Assembly: GCA_015654615.1 (NCBI GenBank)
Contig: JAATGN010000094.1
Location: forward strand, 1-43,573
Origin: Rhodospirillales bacterium
Lineage (GTDB): Bacteria; Pseudomonadota; Alphaproteobacteria; Rhodospirillales; Magnetospirillaceae
DNA: 43,573 nucleotides
Direction: 5' to 3'
Below, piece by piece: positions 7,456 to 17,140 of the stretch. Under the pieces are notes generated by a model. The model worked only from the letters and a program-made list of their open reading frames with translations, made no database searches and had not been told where the DNA came from. Each line of letters starts with the position of its first letter. Position 1 is the stretch's first letter. The translations under genes were made by a program, and so were the position numbers.

Positions 7456-8685
7456 ATGGACTGCAACCCACTGTTCGAAGCCCTGCTCACCGAGATGAAG
7501 GCGGACGGACGATATCGAACCTTCGTCGAACTCGAACGGATCGCGGGAGAATTCCCACGGGCCTTATGGCATGCTCCGGATGGCCGCAGCCATCCCGTCA
7601 CGGTCTGGTGCAGCAATGATTATCTGGGCATGGGTCAACATCCGGACGTTTTGGCGGCCATGCACCGCGCCCTCGATCGCTCCGGCGCCGGAGCGGGCGG
7701 AACACGCAATATTTCCGGAACGTCCCGACAGCATGTGCGGCTCGAGGCGGAACTTGCCGATCTTCACGGCAAGGAAGCGGCGCTGCTTTTCACCTCGGGA
7801 TGGATATCCAATCTGGCGGCGCTTGGGACACTGGGCAAACTCCTGCCGGAATGCGCCATATTTTCCGACGCCCTCAACCACAATTCGATCATCGAGGGAA
7901 GCCGACGCTCCGGCGCCGACCGCTTCATCTTCCGGCACAACGATACGGCCCATCTCGACCAACTGATGTCCGCCGTCGCGCCGGAACGCCCGAAAATCGT
8001 CGCCTTCGAAAGCGTCTACAGCATGGACGGCGACATCGCGCCGATCGCCGAAATCTGCGACATCGCGGAAAAGCACGGCGCCCTCACCTATCTTGACGAG
8101 GTGCATGCCGTCGGCCTCTACGGGGACGACGGGGCCGGCATCGCCGAACAGCAGGGTGTCGCCGGCCGCCTGACGCTGATCGAAGGCACCCTCGCCAAGG
8201 CCTTCGGCGTCATGGGCGGATATGTGGCGGGGCCGGCCCTCCTGATCGACGTCATACGCAGTTTCGCCGACAGCTTCATCTTTTCGACGTCTCTCTGCCC
8301 CCATGTCGCGGCGGGCGCGCTGGCCGCCGTGCAACACCTCAGGAAACATCCCGAGGATCGCCTACGCCAACGGGCAAACGTCGAAAAGCTGAAGACGATG
8401 CTGCTGGCGGCCGACATGCCGGTCCGCGACACGCCCAGCCATATCATTCCGCTGATCATCGGCGAGGCGCATCTCTGCCGGCAGGCCAGCGAACTGTTGC
8501 TGAGCCAACACGACATCTATGTCCAGCCGATCAACCATCCGACCGTTGCACGCGGCCAGGAAAGACTGCGGATCACCCCGACGCCCCAGCATACGGAACG
8601 GCACATGCGCCGTCTGGTCGATGCCTTGATGTCCATCCGTGATCGGCAGAACTGGCCGAAAGCCCCGGCATTCCAGCATTTGTAG
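7456..8685 (+). CDS. hemA: 5-aminolevulinate synthase
   Basis: This 409-residue enzyme condenses glycine and succinyl-CoA to 5-aminolevulinate, the first step of haem synthesis by the Shemin (C4) route used by alphaproteobacteria. Key parts are [14 protein letters not shown] (77-90), HNSIIEG (142-148), the PLP-pyridine aspartate in [12 protein letters not shown] (D214) and the Schiff-base lysine K248 in EGTLAKAFG. Its length matches the family. It is the first gene of a run with nitrilase, cioA and cioB. It may be a dedicated copy supplying haem for the bd-type oxidase, which needs three haems. The divergent MocR regulator probably controls it. Confidence 0.95.
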   Translation: MDCNPLFEALLTEMKADGRYRTFVELERIAGEFPRALWHAPDGRSHPVTVWCSNDYLGMGQHPDVLAAMHRALDRSGAGAGGTRNISGTSRQHVRLEAELADLHGKEAALLFTSGWISNLAALGTLGKLLPECAIFSDALNHNSIIEGSRRSGADRFIFRHNDTAHLDQLMSAVAPERPKIVAFESVYSMDGDIAPIAEICDIAEKHGALTYLDEVHAVGLYGDDGAGIAEQQGVAGRLTLIEGTLAKAFGVMGGYVAGPALLIDVIRSFADSFIFSTSLCPHVAAGALAAVQHLRKHPEDRLRQRANVEKLKTMLLAADMPVRDTPSHIIPLIIGEAHLCRQASELLLSQHDIYVQPINHPTVARGQERLRITPTPQHTERHMRRLVDALMSIRDRQNWPKAPAFQHL

Positions 8686-8761
8686 GCAGGCCGCCCGTGA
8701 CGACCGCCAAACCCGGGTCGATCGCAGATGACCCGACAGCCCCGAAGCATGGAGACAGATC

Positions 8762-9751
8762 ATGAGTGAGACGGATCCGATCGTGACGGCCGCGGTGGTC
8801 CAGGCGGCGCCGGTCATGTTCGATACGCCCCGAACGCTGGCGAAGCTCGCCGACCTCGCGCGGAAAGCGGCGTCGGAGGGGGCGGACATCGCCGTTTTCC
8901 CGGAGGCCTTCGTCGGCGGTTATCCGAAGGGGCTGGATTTCGGCGCGCGCCTGGGAACCCGCAGCCCGGCAGGCCGGGAAGATTTCCGTCGCTATTTTGA
9001 AAGCGCGATCGCCGTGCCCGGCCCGGAAACCGAGGAGATCGGCCGTGTCGCCCGCGCCAACGCGATCCATCTGGTCATCGGCGTCATCGAGCGCGACGGC
9101 GGCACGCTTTATTGCACGGCCCTGATGTACGGCCCGGACGGGCGTCTGCTCGGCAAACATCGCAAATTGATGCCGACCGCGCTGGAACGCCTGGTCTGGG
9201 GATGCGGGGATGGCTCGACCCTGACGGTCGTCGACAGCGCCATCGGTCGGCTGGGCAGCGTGATCTGCTGGGAAAACTACATGCCGCTCCTGCGCATGGC
9301 GATGTATGCGCAAGGCATCGAACTCTATTGCGCTCCGACGGTCGACGACCGCGATACCTGGCTGCCGGCCATGCGCACCATCGCCCAGGAAGGACGCTGT
9401 TTCGTCCTGTCCGCCTGCCAATATCTGACCCGGGCCGATTGCCCGCCGTCCTACGACGTCGCCCAGGGCTCCGACCCGGCCGCGGTCCTGATCCGCGGCG
9501 GGTCCTGCATCGTCGATCCCCTTGGGGCGGTGCTGGTCGAGCCCGGCTTCGAGGGCGAAGCGATCCGGGTGGCGGAACTCGACCGCCGCCTCATCCCCCG
9601 CGGCAAATACGATCTCGACGTGGTCGGTCATTATGCCCGCCCCGACGTGTTCAGCCTCGCGGTCGATACGAGGCCCAAGCGTGCCGTCTCCTTTTCCGGT
9701 CCGGCGGTCTCGTCCACGACGTCAGAGGATCAAGAGAACGGCAATGCTTGA
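8762..9751 (+). CDS. Nitrilase (carbon-nitrogen hydrolase)
   Basis: This 329-residue protein has the nitrilase Glu-Lys-Cys triad: E48 in FPEAFVGGYPKG, K135 in HRKLMPT and C169 in SVICWENYMP. The block ERLVWGCGDGSTL is typical of true nitrilases that convert R-CN to acid and ammonia, and members of this branch also include cyanide-active enzymes. A Shine-Dalgarno GGAGA lies about 7 bases before the ATG. Its end overlaps the cioA start by 8 bases, so the two are translationally linked. The context with a cyanide-insensitive oxidase suggests handling of nitriles or cyanide. The exact substrate cannot be read from sequence. Confidence 0.92.
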   Translation: MSETDPIVTAAVVQAAPVMFDTPRTLAKLADLARKAASEGADIAVFPEAFVGGYPKGLDFGARLGTRSPAGREDFRRYFESAIAVPGPETEEIGRVARANAIHLVIGVIERDGGTLYCTALMYGPDGRLLGKHRKLMPTALERLVWGCGDGSTLTVVDSAIGRLGSVICWENYMPLLRMAMYAQGIELYCAPTVDDRDTWLPAMRTIAQEGRCFVLSACQYLTRADCPPSYDVAQGSDPAAVLIRGGSCIVDPLGAVLVEPGFEGEAIRVAELDRRLIPRGKYDLDVVGHYARPDVFSLAVDTRPKRAVSFSGPAVSSTTSEDQENGNA

Positions 9752-11180
9752 CTCGACGGCGCTCGAACTGGCGCGCATCCAGTTCGGTTTTACCGTTTCC
9801 TTTCACATCGTCTTCCCGGCGATCACCATCGGGTTGGCCAGCTATCTCGCCGTCCTCGAGGGACTCTGGCTCTGGCGGAAACAGGAGGTCTACCGCGACC
9901 TCTATCATTTCTGGTCGAAGATCTTCGCCGTCAATTTCGCGATGGGCGTCGTCTCCGGCCTGGTGATGGCCTATCAGTTCGGCACCAACTGGGGCCACTT
10001 TTCGACGTTTGCCGGCGGCATCACCGGGCCGCTGCTGACCTATGAGGTGTTGACGGCGTTCTTCCTGGAGGCGGGATTCCTTGGCGTCATGCTGTTCGGC
10101 TGGACCAAGGTCGGTCCCGGCCTGCATTTCTTCGCGACGCTGATGGTGGCCGCCGGGACCCTGATTTCGGCCACCTGGATTCTCGCTTCGAACAGCTGGA
10201 TGCAAACGCCGCAAGGCTTCGAGATCATCGGCGGCCGGGCGGTGCCGATCGATTGGCTGAAGGTGATTTTCAATCCGTCGTTTCCCTACCGTCTGGTGCA
10301 TATGACCATCGCGGCCTATCTGGCGACGGCGCTGTTCGTCGGTGCCTCCGGCGCCTGGCACGTCCTGAGGGGACAGGCGACGCCGGCCGTGCGGACGATG
10401 CTTTCGATGGCGATGTGGATGCTGCTGGCGACCGCGCCGCTGCAAGTCATCGCCGGCGACGCGCACGGCCTCGACACGCTGGAACATCAGCCCGCCAAGA
10501 TCGCCGCCATCGAGGGGCATTGGCGGAACGAGCCGGGAGAAAGCGTTCCCCTCATCCTGTTCGGCTGGCCGGACATGGCGGCGGAAACGACCCGCGCGGC
10601 GATCGGGATTCCCCACCTGGGAAGCCTGATCCTCACCCATGACTGGAACGGCCGGATTCCCGGCCTCGCCGAGTTCGCGCCGGAAGACCGGCCGAACGCC
10701 ACCATCGTCTTCTGGACCTTCCGTGTCATGGTCGGCCTCGGCCTGTCGATGCTTCTGCTGGGCCTTTGGGGTTTGCTCCTGCGCCGGCGGCAAAGGCTTT
10801 TCCAGTCGAGACTCTTTCTGCGCGTCACGCTCCTGATGGGGCCGGCCGGCCTGATCGGAATTCTTGCCGGCTGGCTGACGACCGAGATCGGCCGCCAGCC
10901 ATGGGTGGTCTACGGCGTCCTGCGGACGAAAGACGCCGTTTCCCATCATTCCCCGCTGGCGCTTTCGGCGACGTTGCTCGTGTTCATCGTCCTTTACTTC
11001 GCCATCTTCGGCACCGGCATCCGCTACATGCTGAAGCTGGTGGCGAAAGGCCCCACCGGGTTCGTCGGGAATTTCCAGGCGCCTCGCGACGAATCGGCGG
11101 CCCGCCCGGCCAGGCCGCTGTCGGCGGCCTCCGACGAGGACGAGCCGTCGGCGGGTCCGCCCGAACATAGGAAGGAATGA
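9744..11180 (+). CDS. cioA: Cytochrome bd-type (cyanide-insensitive) quinol oxidase subunit I
   Basis: This 478-residue membrane protein has the CydA fold with about nine helices. The haem ligand candidates are H21 in VSFHIVFP and the histidine in LVHMTIAAY. The acidic helix EVLTAFFLEAGFLG and the block GWLTTEIGRQPWVVYG are conserved. The Q-loop after HGLDTLEHQPAKIAAIEGHW is short, which marks the CIO subclass. It oxidises quinol and reduces O2 to water. The ATG at 9744 lies inside the nitrilase 3' end, and a longer frame back to 9522 is only a shadow. The hydrophilic tail (about 440-478) is not conserved. Subunit II follows after 4 bases. Confidence 0.95.
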   Translation: MLDSTALELARIQFGFTVSFHIVFPAITIGLASYLAVLEGLWLWRKQEVYRDLYHFWSKIFAVNFAMGVVSGLVMAYQFGTNWGHFSTFAGGITGPLLTYEVLTAFFLEAGFLGVMLFGWTKVGPGLHFFATLMVAAGTLISATWILASNSWMQTPQGFEIIGGRAVPIDWLKVIFNPSFPYRLVHMTIAAYLATALFVGASGAWHVLRGQATPAVRTMLSMAMWMLLATAPLQVIAGDAHGLDTLEHQPAKIAAIEGHWRNEPGESVPLILFGWPDMAAETTRAAIGIPHLGSLILTHDWNGRIPGLAEFAPEDRPNATIVFWTFRVMVGLGLSMLLLGLWGLLLRRRQRLFQSRLFLRVTLLMGPAGLIGILAGWLTTEIGRQPWVVYGVLRTKDAVSHHSPLALSATLLVFIVLYFAIFGTGIRYMLKLVAKGPTGFVGNFQAPRDESAARPARPLSAASDEDEPSAGPPEHRKE

Positions 11181-11184
11181 CGCG

Positions 11185-12192
11185 ATGGGTATCGATCTTC
11201 CCCTGATCTGGGCCGTCATCATCGCTTTCGGCTTGATGATGTATGTCGTCATGGACGGATTCGACCTCGGGATCGGCATTCTGTTCCCGTTCGTCGGTGA
11301 TCGCACCTGGCGCGACACCATGGTCAACACGGTAGCGCCGGTCTGGGACGGCAACGAAACCTGGCTCGTCCTGGGCGGCGCGGCCTTGATGGCGGCGTTC
11401 CCGCTGGCCTATGCGGTGCTCCTGAGCGCGCTCTATCTGCCGCTGGTCCTGATGCTCATCGGTCTTATCTGGCGGGGCGTGGCGTTCGAATTCCGCTTCA
11501 AGGCCGACGAGACCCACAAACCGTTCTGGGACAGGGCCTTCGCCGGAGGCTCCTACATCGCCACCTTTGCCCAGGGGGTCTGCCTGGGCGCCTTCATCGA
11601 CGGTTTCGAGGTCAGCGGCGACGCCTACGGCGGCGGCGCGCTCGACTGGCTGAGTCCGTTCAGCCTTTTCACCGGCGCCGGCCTCGTCGTCGCCTATGCC
11701 TTGCTCGGCAGCACATGGCTCATCATGAAAACGGAGGGGCCCCTGCAGCGCCGCATGCGCGCGCTGGCCCGTCCGGTGACCATCGCCCTGCTCGGCGCCA
11801 TCGCCGCCGTCAGCCTGTGGACGCCGCTGTCCCATCCGGCGGTTGCCGCCCGCTGGTTCTCGCTGCCGAACATCGTCTTTCTGGCCCCCGTTCCGCTGCT
11901 CGTGCTGGCCGTCGCGGGGGGCATCCTGCACGGCCTTCGACGCGAAACCCAGGCCACGCCGTTTCTGCTTTCCCTGTTTTTGCTGTTTCTCGGCTACAGC
12001 GGTCTGGCCATCAGCCTGTGGCCGCACATCATTCCGCCGTCGATCTCGATTTGGGCCGCCGCCGCGCCGCCCGAAAGCATGGGGTTCACGCTCGTCGGAA
12101 CGCTTTTCATCATCCCCTTCATCCTGGTCTATACCGCGTGGTCCTATTACGTCTTCCGCGGCAAGGTGAAGGCCGGCGAGGGATATCACTGA
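11185..12192 (+). CDS. cioB: Cytochrome bd-type (cyanide-insensitive) quinol oxidase subunit II
   Basis: This 335-residue CydB-family protein has eight or so hydrophobic helices. Signature parts are YVVMDGFDLGIGIL near the start and APVWDGNETWLVLGG around residues 51-65. It forms the heterodimer with the product of the preceding gene in the inner membrane. AGGAAGGA precedes the ATG. The stop codon TGA overlaps the ATG of the next small gene (TGATG), showing coupling to the DUF2474 gene. Confidence 0.95.
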   Translation: MGIDLPLIWAVIIAFGLMMYVVMDGFDLGIGILFPFVGDRTWRDTMVNTVAPVWDGNETWLVLGGAALMAAFPLAYAVLLSALYLPLVLMLIGLIWRGVAFEFRFKADETHKPFWDRAFAGGSYIATFAQGVCLGAFIDGFEVSGDAYGGGALDWLSPFSLFTGAGLVVAYALLGSTWLIMKTEGPLQRRMRALARPVTIALLGAIAAVSLWTPLSHPAVAARWFSLPNIVFLAPVPLLVLAVAGGILHGLRRETQATPFLLSLFLLFLGYSGLAISLWPHIIPPSISIWAAAAPPESMGFTLVGTLFIIPFILVYTAWSYYVFRGKVKAGEGYH

Positions 12193-12338
12193 TGGCCGGA
12201 CGCCCCTGGCCTGGCGACCGCCTCTGGTTGCGGCGATTGGGCTGGCTTCTCCTGATCTGGACGGTCAGCGTCGCGATGCTGGGCATCCTGTCGGCCCTGT
12301 TGCGCGGGGTGATGAATTTCGCCGGCATGACCGGTTGA
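12192..12338 (+). CDS. DUF2474 small membrane protein, probable accessory subunit of the bd oxidase
   Basis: This 48-residue protein has one transmembrane helix (LGWLLLIWTVSVAMLGILSALL region) after a basic N-terminus (RPWPGDRLWLRRL). The position directly after cioB, the single helix and the size match DUF2474/CydX-like accessory proteins that stabilise bd oxidases. The ATG overlaps the cioB stop codon. It is the last gene of the hemA-nitrilase-cioAB unit. Confidence 0.8.
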   Translation: MAGRPWPGDRLWLRRLGWLLLIWTVSVAMLGILSALLRGVMNFAGMTG

Positions 12339-12422
12339 CCGGCGGGTTCCCCACGCCGAGCCATATTCATCCCCCGGAAAAACCTCCGGAAATAGTCCGA
12401 TCACCGCCGTTCCGATGAATAA

Positions 12423-14495
12423 TCAGATTGACTTGACGCGACTGATGAAGGTCTCCACGGTGGACTTCAGCAGATCCTGCTCCTTTTGCTGTTCCGACAC
12501 CGATTGCATGACGCCGGCCGCCGCTTCGCCCGTCCGCTGATTGGATTGGGCGACCTGAGCGACGTCTTCGGTGACCAGTTGCGTGTTCCGTGCCGCCTTC
12601 TGGATGCTGGCCGAAATCTCCTGCGTGGCCTGCTGCTGTTGCTCGGCCGCTTCGGCGATGGCGGCCACCGCCTCGTTGATATGTGTGATGGTCTCTCCCA
12701 TAGTGCCAATGGCGGCCACTGCGTTCGACATGGCCGCCTGGACCTCCTCTATCTGCCGGCTGATGTCCTCGGTGGCCCGTGCCGTCTGATTGGCCAGGCT
12801 CTTCACCTCGCCGGCCACCACGGCGAAACCTTTACCCGTCTCGCCGGCGCGCGCCGCCTCGATGGTCGCGTTCAGGGCCAAAAGATTGGTCTGGCTGGCG
12901 ATGCCGTTGATCAGGGCGACCACCTCACCAATTTTCTGCACGGCTGCATTCAAGGCGTCGACGGTACGTCGAGTGTCGTCCGCCTGCAGAACAGCCTGCT
13001 GCACATTGCGGGCGCCGGCCGAGGCCCGCGAAGTGATATCGGTGATCGACGTCGACAGTTCTTCGGTCGCCGCCGCCACGGTCTGCACATTGGTGGTGAC
13101 CTCGGCGGCATTCTCCGCCGCCGTCCGGGCGCGCTCGCTCGATTCGGCGGCAAGGTTGCGCATATTGATCGAGGTGGAGGTCAAAAGCTCTCCCGCCTGT
13201 CCGATGATCGACAAGGTGGCGAAGGTGTCATCTTCGAATTTCCGGCAGGCCTCATCGACGCCGCGGCTGCGGGTCAATTCCCGGTCATGCACGTCCTTGG
13301 CCTGGCGCTCCAGCCTTTTGGCATTCTGTGCGCTCTGCCGCAAACTATCGAGCGCCTGCGCCATGGCCCCGATTTCGTCGGGAAAGCCGGTCTGGGCGAC
13401 GGGTTCCTCGAAGTCGCGCCGGGACAGGCGGCCGATGGCCTGCGTCAAGCCGCCGATCGGCTTGGTGAAGCGCCGACGCAGCGCTAGCAGGCTGTAAAGG
13501 ATACTGACCAGGGCCATGGCCGACATGGCCAGCACCACGGCGATTTCGACGATGGCGGTCCGTTGCAGGGTAGCGGCGCGCTCCGTCGCCTCGGCAAGGA
13601 CGCGGAAGGCGAGCTCGATAACGCTGCTGGAAGTGACACAGGCGGCGGAAAAGGCGGCCGATGACGGAGCGGTCTTGTCGGCGGAGCCGAGGGACGCCAC
13701 CATCCGGTCAATGGTATCTTGCCCGCTGACGATCGCGTCATGGGCCGCGTTGGCCAACGCTGACAAGGACACGGGAAAAGCCGGCCTGGACATCAGGACT
13801 TCAAGATCGGACCAAGCCGCCATATAGTTGCCGCGGTGCTGGTTCCAGGCGGCGGCAAGAATGGGATTCAATGCCTGATTCCTGGCGACCGGAATGCGCA
13901 GAAGGATGCATTGTCCGCCGTAGGCATCGCGGAGGCGCCAAGCCAAACGCCGGATCTGCACCAGTTCGCCGAGGACGGGATCGGTCAGGCGGACCGCGTT
14001 GCTGACCTGATTGCCGGCGGTCATGAGATCGTCAGCCAATTTGATGACGGCGGTGCGCCACGGCTCCACACGAGCAATGTCGCGTTCAACGAGCGGCTTG
14101 GCGGCGTCAGCGTCGACATCACCTTGCGCCCTCAGGACATTCGACCAGTCGTCTTCAACGGCAACGAGCGAGGCCTGCCGTCCCGCGATCGGCGCCGTTT
14201 TCAGGGCGGCCACCGCCAATCCGAATTTCTCGGCGCCTTGCCGGCGTATATCCGCGACGATTTGCTGCGGCGCCTCGCTCGTTTGCAGAGCGTTCTGCGT
14301 GGGCGTCAGTTCGCTTCTGATTCCGAGCGCGCCCAGGAAAAGGCTCTTGTCGACATCGACCAGCCCGACAGCCAAGTGCGCCGCCCGAAAATTGCGTATC
14401 GCATCGAAAGCCACATAGGCGGCGCTCAGCATCAGCAATGAAATGACGGCAATCTGAAAAAACAATACCAGTTTGACGACGGACGCTTTGAACAT
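12423..14495 (-). CDS. Methyl-accepting chemotaxis protein
   Basis: This 690-residue chemoreceptor has an N-terminal membrane helix (about 7-30). A long periplasmic region with a conserved cysteine pair region (about 31-325) follows, then a second helix (about 330-352). A HAMP segment begins [23 protein letters not shown], and a cytoplasmic signalling hairpin carries the tip sequence [21 protein letters not shown]. No CheR-tethering pentapeptide is visible at the C-terminus (VKSI). The ATG at 14495 is preferred because a GGGGGG tract lies just upstream. An upstream in-frame ATG at 14519 is possible. The ligand is unknown. The gene converges with the cio operon. Confidence 0.93.
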   Translation of the reverse strand: MFKASVVKLVLFFQIAVISLLMLSAAYVAFDAIRNFRAAHLAVGLVDVDKSLFLGALGIRSELTPTQNALQTSEAPQQIVADIRRQGAEKFGLAVAALKTAPIAGRQASLVAVEDDWSNVLRAQGDVDADAAKPLVERDIARVEPWRTAVIKLADDLMTAGNQVSNAVRLTDPVLGELVQIRRLAWRLRDAYGGQCILLRIPVARNQALNPILAAAWNQHRGNYMAAWSDLEVLMSRPAFPVSLSALANAAHDAIVSGQDTIDRMVASLGSADKTAPSSAAFSAACVTSSSVIELAFRVLAEATERAATLQRTAIVEIAVVLAMSAMALVSILYSLLALRRRFTKPIGGLTQAIGRLSRRDFEEPVAQTGFPDEIGAMAQALDSLRQSAQNAKRLERQAKDVHDRELTRSRGVDEACRKFEDDTFATLSIIGQAGELLTSTSINMRNLAAESSERARTAAENAAEVTTNVQTVAAATEELSTSITDITSRASAGARNVQQAVLQADDTRRTVDALNAAVQKIGEVVALINGIASQTNLLALNATIEAARAGETGKGFAVVAGEVKSLANQTARATEDISRQIEEVQAAMSNAVAAIGTMGETITHINEAVAAIAEAAEQQQQATQEISASIQKAARNTQLVTEDVAQVAQSNQRTGEAAAGVMQSVSEQQKEQDLLKSTVETFISRVKSI

Positions 14496-14543
14496 TGCCG
14501 CCCCCCAGAAATCTCTCATTTCCGAATTTTCCAGCCCGTGACC

Positions 14544-14577
14544 ACCGGTGGGGCGCCGGGTCGAAGGCCCCACCGGT
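14544..14577. terminator. Strong 11-bp hairpin between chemoreceptor and amidohydrolase genes
   Basis: A perfect stem, ACCGGTGGGGC (14544-14554) with GCCCCACCGGT (14567-14577), encloses a 12-nt loop. It lies between the amidohydrolase stop (14615) and the chemoreceptor start (14495), both on the minus strand. No T-run follows, so intrinsic termination is uncertain. It may protect the end of the catabolic mRNA. Confidence 0.45.
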
Positions 14578-14614
14578 TGTGCTTCGGCTTCGCGACGTGG
14601 CGACGGCGCTCGGG

Positions 14615-15469
14615 CTAGTCGGCCAGCGCCGGGTACAGGCTCTGGGCCGTCTTCGCGAAGATCCAGTCGCGATCGGCCTGCTTCAGGCTGGCGAACGCGC
14701 GACGGGCAAGCGCCACCAGATCGGAAAGCGAACCTTGAGAGGCGGGGTAGTTGGATCCCCAGGCCAGGCGATTGGCGCCGAATTCCGACACGAAGCGGGA
14801 AAAGACGGTCTCAGGAGTGGCTTTCCCCTGGGTGGCGCGGGTGATGACACGCTCGCTCAGCTTTATGTGAACATTGGGGTAGCGCGCCAGATCGAAGAGG
14901 CCCTTCGCCGCGTTATAGGGCGCCCCATCGTCGAATTTCGTACCCGCCGCGTGGTCCAGGATGATCTTCGCATGCGGAAAACGCTGCAGCATGCCGAGCA
15001 ATTGCGGCATGGCGTCGGGTGACATCTGGACGCAAATGGGTATGCCCAATTCGACGCAGCAGACCCACCCCGGGTAGGTCTTGGGATCGGCGAGCCACGA
15101 GGTCTGCGTGGTTACCGTGCTGCCGATGGTGAACAGGCGCAGGCCGGTGAGTTTGCGGCCGTACCAGTAGCGTATGCGCTCGGGCGCATCGTCGGCCATC
15201 ATGTCAACGCAAAAGGTACCGGTGAAGCGTTCGGGATATTGGGCCACCGCATCGGCGACATACGAACTGTCATAGCCGTAGCAGGTCGAGGCGTGCACGA
15301 TCGCCGCCTTCTGGACCCCCGCCGTGTCCATGGCGACAATCATCTCTTCGAGCGAAACCGGACGGTTGGCCGACCAGTCCGATTGTTTACCGCCGAGCGG
15401 TGAACGCGGATACCGCTTGTCGTCGCGGGAGATGATGTGCGGATGAATGTCGATTAAGGTCGTAGGCAT
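14615..15469 (-). CDS. TIM-barrel amidohydrolase (amidohydrolase_2 family)
   Basis: This 284-residue protein starts [14 protein letters not shown] with the metal-binding HxH motif (H9, H11), followed by ILDHAAG with a further conserved histidine. The segment that often reads GSDxP in this family is WGSNYPAS here, so Asn replaces the usual catalytic Asp. Related subfamilies do use Asn, so this is not proof of inactivity. Family members are hydrolases or non-oxidative decarboxylases of aromatic acids. The AAGGAG ribosome site overlaps the last codons of the small peptide gene just upstream, so the two are probably translationally coupled. The first 70 residues closely resemble a fragment fused to the MFS protein at 24810-26345. 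Confidence 0.85.
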   Translation of the reverse strand: MPTTLIDIHPHIISRDDKRYPRSPLGGKQSDWSANRPVSLEEMIVAMDTAGVQKAAIVHASTCYGYDSSYVADAVAQYPERFTGTFCVDMMADDAPERIRYWYGRKLTGLRLFTIGSTVTTQTSWLADPKTYPGWVCCVELGIPICVQMSPDAMPQLLGMLQRFPHAKIILDHAAGTKFDDGAPYNAAKGLFDLARYPNVHIKLSERVITRATQGKATPETVFSRFVSEFGANRLAWGSNYPASQGSLSDLVALARRAFASLKQADRDWIFAKTAQSLYPALAD

Positions 15470-15476
15470 GGAAATC

Positions 15477-15611
15477 TTATGCTCCTTGAGAATGATCGGC
15501 CGGCATCCCGCAGGATTGGCAGGATCGCGTGCCGAAAGAACCGCATTCTTTCGGCGCGGCCGTGTAGCCATGGATGGCCATGACGGTTTTCAGGCGAGCC
15601 GAAATCTTCAT
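15477..15611 (-). CDS. Small cysteine-containing peptide (44 residues), unknown function
   Basis: A short frame of 44 codons starts at ATG 15611 and is preceded by AAAGGAAAG at ideal spacing. It ends in TAA seven bases before the amidohydrolase ATG. Its last codons (CAA GGA GCA TAA) contain that gene's Shine-Dalgarno sequence. The peptide has a basic N-terminus, then ECGSFGTRSCQSCGMPADHS with C23, C31 and C34. The CQSCGMP part recalls the knuckle of small zinc-ribbon proteins, but a second knuckle is missing. It may be a real small protein, a metal-binding or modified peptide, or a leader that couples translation. I do not recognise a family. Confidence 0.6.
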   Translation of the reverse strand: MKISARLKTVMAIHGYTAAPKECGSFGTRSCQSCGMPADHSQGA

Positions 15612-15652
15612 AACTGTCTTTCCTTTGCATGGCTCCGGTAACGACCAACCAT

Positions 15653-16963
15653 TCAACTGTGGAAGTCTTCGCCGACACCGTATTCCCGACTTTCCAGGAC
15701 CCGTGTCATCCGCTTGACGTCCATTGCCTTTTCCCATCTCGTAACGACGATGGTGGCCATCGTGTTGGTGATGACGAATGTTGGTGTAAATCCTTGGGAC
15801 ATCAGACGATGTATTCCAAGAATGATGACGGCGCTGGCGACCGGAATGGTTCCATCCATCGAAATCGTAGCGACCAGAACGACAAACGCTGCGCCGGCAA
15901 TTCCGGCGGATCCCTTGGATGTAATATTCATGATCAGAAGAAGCATGATTTGATGCGCTATATCCAAGGGAGTGTTCGTGGCTTGCGCAAGAAATACGAC
16001 GGACATTCCAAGATACAGACAGGCCCCTGTCAGATTAAATGAATAGCCGGCCGGCACGACAAGACCGACGATGCCCTCTTCACAGCCAAGGTATGTCAGC
16101 TTCGCCATAAGACGTGGCAGGACCACCTCTGCGGAGGTCGTGGCAATGCTGACCAGGATTTCATCCCGAAAATAGCGAATGAATTTCGGAAAGCTGAAGC
16201 CGCAGAGGCGCGCCACCGGGAGAGAGACGATCAGGATGAAAACAAGGCACGTCACATAGAAGTCGCCAATCAACTTGCCAAGCGACGAAAGAGAGGCGAA
16301 GCCGAACTTGCCGACAGTAAAGGCGATGGCGCCATATGCCCCGATCGGCGCCACCCACATGACCATCTTGACGATGCCGAATATCATTTTCATTGCCGCG
16401 TCGATGACATCGACCAGTGGCCGGGCTTTGGGGCCGATCCAAATCAAAGCGCTGCCGCACAGTATCGCAACGAAAAGAACCTGCAGGATATTGCCCTCGA
16501 CAAAGGCGCTGACGAGGCTGCGGGGAATGATCCCCATCACGAAGGGAACGAAAGAAGCTTCTTTGCCGAGATACTCATCGACGGCGTGGCCGCTTATCGA
16601 TCCCATGTCGACATTCATTCCGACGCCGGGTTGGAGAATGTTCACCGCCAGTAGCCCGACAAGCTCGGCCAGCAGGGTCATCACTTCAAATATCACGATT
16701 GCCTTGAGCGCGACGCGACCGACCCGATTCATATCGGCCATGTGCGCCATGCCGTTGACGATGGTACAAAAGACCAGAGGCCCGATGGTCATGGCGATCA
16801 GCTTGATGAAGGCATCGCCGAAAGGCTTCATGAGGATTCCCAAATCGGGATCGACGACACCAAGAACAATGCCTATCACCATGGCAGCGGCGACCCATAG
16901 CCAGAGCTGACGGAAGAGAGGCTGGTGCTTACGTGACGGAACTGCAGCTATTGAGGTACTCAT
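15653..16963 (-). CDS. Dicarboxylate/amino acid:cation symporter (DAACS, DctA-like)
   Basis: This 436-residue protein has the DctA/GltP fold: several N-terminal helices, a re-entrant region with SIATTSAEVVLPRLMAKL, then VVPAGYSFNLTGACLYL. The latter is the conserved ligand-binding segment, and the NITSKGSAGIAGAAFVVL loop also fits. Family members import C4-dicarboxylates or acidic amino acids with protons or sodium. In this position it likely imports the substrate or an intermediate of the catabolic island. A 41-base gap separates it from the small peptide gene, so the three genes probably form one transcript. Repeated AGTGCATYGA sites lie upstream. Confidence 0.92.
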   Translation of the reverse strand: MSTSIAAVPSRKHQPLFRQLWLWVAAAMVIGIVLGVVDPDLGILMKPFGDAFIKLIAMTIGPLVFCTIVNGMAHMADMNRVGRVALKAIVIFEVMTLLAELVGLLAVNILQPGVGMNVDMGSISGHAVDEYLGKEASFVPFVMGIIPRSLVSAFVEGNILQVLFVAILCGSALIWIGPKARPLVDVIDAAMKMIFGIVKMVMWVAPIGAYGAIAFTVGKFGFASLSSLGKLIGDFYVTCLVFILIVSLPVARLCGFSFPKFIRYFRDEILVSIATTSAEVVLPRLMAKLTYLGCEEGIVGLVVPAGYSFNLTGACLYLGMSVVFLAQATNTPLDIAHQIMLLLIMNITSKGSAGIAGAAFVVLVATISMDGTIPVASAVIILGIHRLMSQGFTPTFVITNTMATIVVTRWEKAMDVKRMTRVLESREYGVGEDFHS

Positions 16964-16985
16964 GACGTTCCTCAGTATGTTTTCT

Positions 16986-17131
16986 CGCTAGTGCATCGAC
17001 GCGAACAGAAAATTCGAAGGTCTTATCAATGTACTTAAGACCACGCGGTGCTTGAGCGTTGAAAAACGGATATTTTTTACTATCATAGAATCGAGTGCAT
17101 TGAATTATTCATACGATTCGATGCACTAGCG
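16986..17131. promoter_or_regulatory. Putative operator region upstream of the DctA-like gene
   Basis: A perfect 14-bp inverted repeat is present: CGCTAGTGCATCGA at 16986-16999 and its complement at 17118-17131. A third, imperfect copy (AGTGCATTGA) is at 17094-17103. The spacing of about 100 bases between direct copies suggests looping or multiple operators. The region is AT-rich between the copies (TATTTTTTACTATCATAGAATCG). A further 9/10 match to the core lies at 28003-28012 upstream of the decayed ligJ and the dehydrogenase gene. The cognate regulator is not identified. Confidence 0.45.
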
Positions 17132-17140
17132 TCTTTGCCG

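Noticed and set aside
12339..12422. Possible terminator between the DUF2474 gene and the chemoreceptor
   Set aside because: Only short, imperfect stems (CCGG...CCGG) were seen with no T-run, so I did not call it.
14615..15469. Amidohydrolase as LigI (2-pyrone-4,6-dicarboxylate lactonase)
   Set aside because: The neighbouring ligJ made this tempting, but the start and internal blocks do not resemble LigI beyond the general family.
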